Source of the DNA: SAT2750 sp964476375
Lineage (GTDB): Bacteria; Planctomycetota; Planctomycetia; Pirellulales; Pirellulaceae
Direction: 5' to 3'
Length of the DNA stretch: 5,937 nucleotides
Assembly: GCA_964476375.1 (NCBI GenBank)
Contig: CAYYZW010000134.1
Location: 1-5,937 of the forward strand
Below, one piece after another: positions 5,832 through 5,937 of this stretch (position 1 is the stretch's first letter; every line of letters starts with the position of its first letter). The notes under the pieces were generated by a model. It was not told where the DNA came from and did not search any database. It worked only from the letters and a program-made list of their open reading frames with translations. Made by a program: the position numbers and the translations under genes.

Positions 5832-5937
5832 ATGCCATCTCGCCTGTTCCTGGTTGCCCCTCTCGTGCTTCTGGTGTGCAGCCCGGCCACGACTGCCGAA
5901 CCGGAGTCCCGACCCAATATTGTTCTCTGCATGGCGG
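5832..5937 (+). CDS. Type I sulfatase, N-terminal end (3' truncated)
   Basis: Thirty-five residues are visible before the window ends. They form a signal peptide (Arg4, hydrophobic stretch about 5-16, likely cleavage after TTA at residue 22) followed by ESRPNIVLCMA. RPNIVLxMADD is the strand that opens formylglycine-dependent (type I, alkaline-phosphatase superfamily) sulfatases, whose Asp-Asp pair binds the active-site Ca2+; those Asp residues fall just past the edge. Such enzymes cleave sulfate esters, often from sulfated polysaccharides, and are very numerous in planctomycetes. The Cys at residue 16 sits in a poor lipobox (LLVC), so a cleaved, secreted protein is more likely than a lipoprotein. 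The C-x-P-S-R activation motif is not visible, so activity and substrate cannot be judged. Confidence 0.8.
   Translation, partial: MPSRLFLVAPLVLLVCSPATTAEPESRPNIVLCMA

Noticed and set aside
1..5937. CRISPR repeats, tRNA or rRNA genes, insertion sequences, defence or phage genes
   Set aside because: No regularly spaced repeats, tRNA-like arms, transposase motifs or terminal inverted repeats were seen; the space is filled by ordinary protein genes.

Overview
The window looks like a chromosomal piece of a planctomycete (Planctomycetota), by inference. The signs are a secreted redoxin / c-type cytochrome / copper monooxygenase / EF-hand fusion, a type I sulfatase start with the RPNIVL signature after a signal peptide, a PIG-L-like deacetylase tail, a small amphi-Trp protein, moderately high GC and frequent GTG starts. 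No RNA gene, CRISPR array, insertion sequence, attachment site or phage gene was seen. The window is nearly fully coding.

Layout. (1) 1-335, plus strand: C-terminal end of a probable PIG-L family deacetylase, cut by the window edge. (2) 336-463: gap with an extended -10 promoter candidate, a perfect 6-bp inverted repeat, and a 9-nt element complementary to the next gene's start-codon region. (3) 464-832, plus: small basic protein with an amphi-Trp domain. (4) 833-1006: gap with two modest stem-loops and a weak promoter candidate. (5) 1007-3004, plus: exported 665-aa multidomain redox protein. (6) 3064-5349, plus: 761-aa MMPL/RND-type transporter, 59 bases downstream and probably co-transcribed. 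(7) 5322-5723, minus: small cupin protein whose end overlaps the transporter gene tail-to-tail by 28 bp. (8) 5724-5831: divergent promoter region. (9) 5832 to the edge, plus: signal peptide and first residues of a sulfatase.

How the parts may work together. The best candidate for a functional unit is the pair in 1007-5349. The first protein carries every metal ligand expected of a PHM/DBH-type two-copper hydroxylase, a single CxxCH heme-binding site, a one-cysteine redoxin domain and two EF-hand loops. The second is a 12-TM RND transporter of the MMPL/HAE3 kind, a family often linked to lipids or hydrophobic compounds. A plausible but unproven reading is that the heme domain feeds electrons to the copper centres, and that the transporter moves the substrate or product of this periplasmic chemistry. 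The domain combination itself is, to my knowledge, recurrent in planctomycetes, but I know of no assigned reaction. The deacetylase, amphi-Trp, cupin and sulfatase genes show no clear link to this pair.
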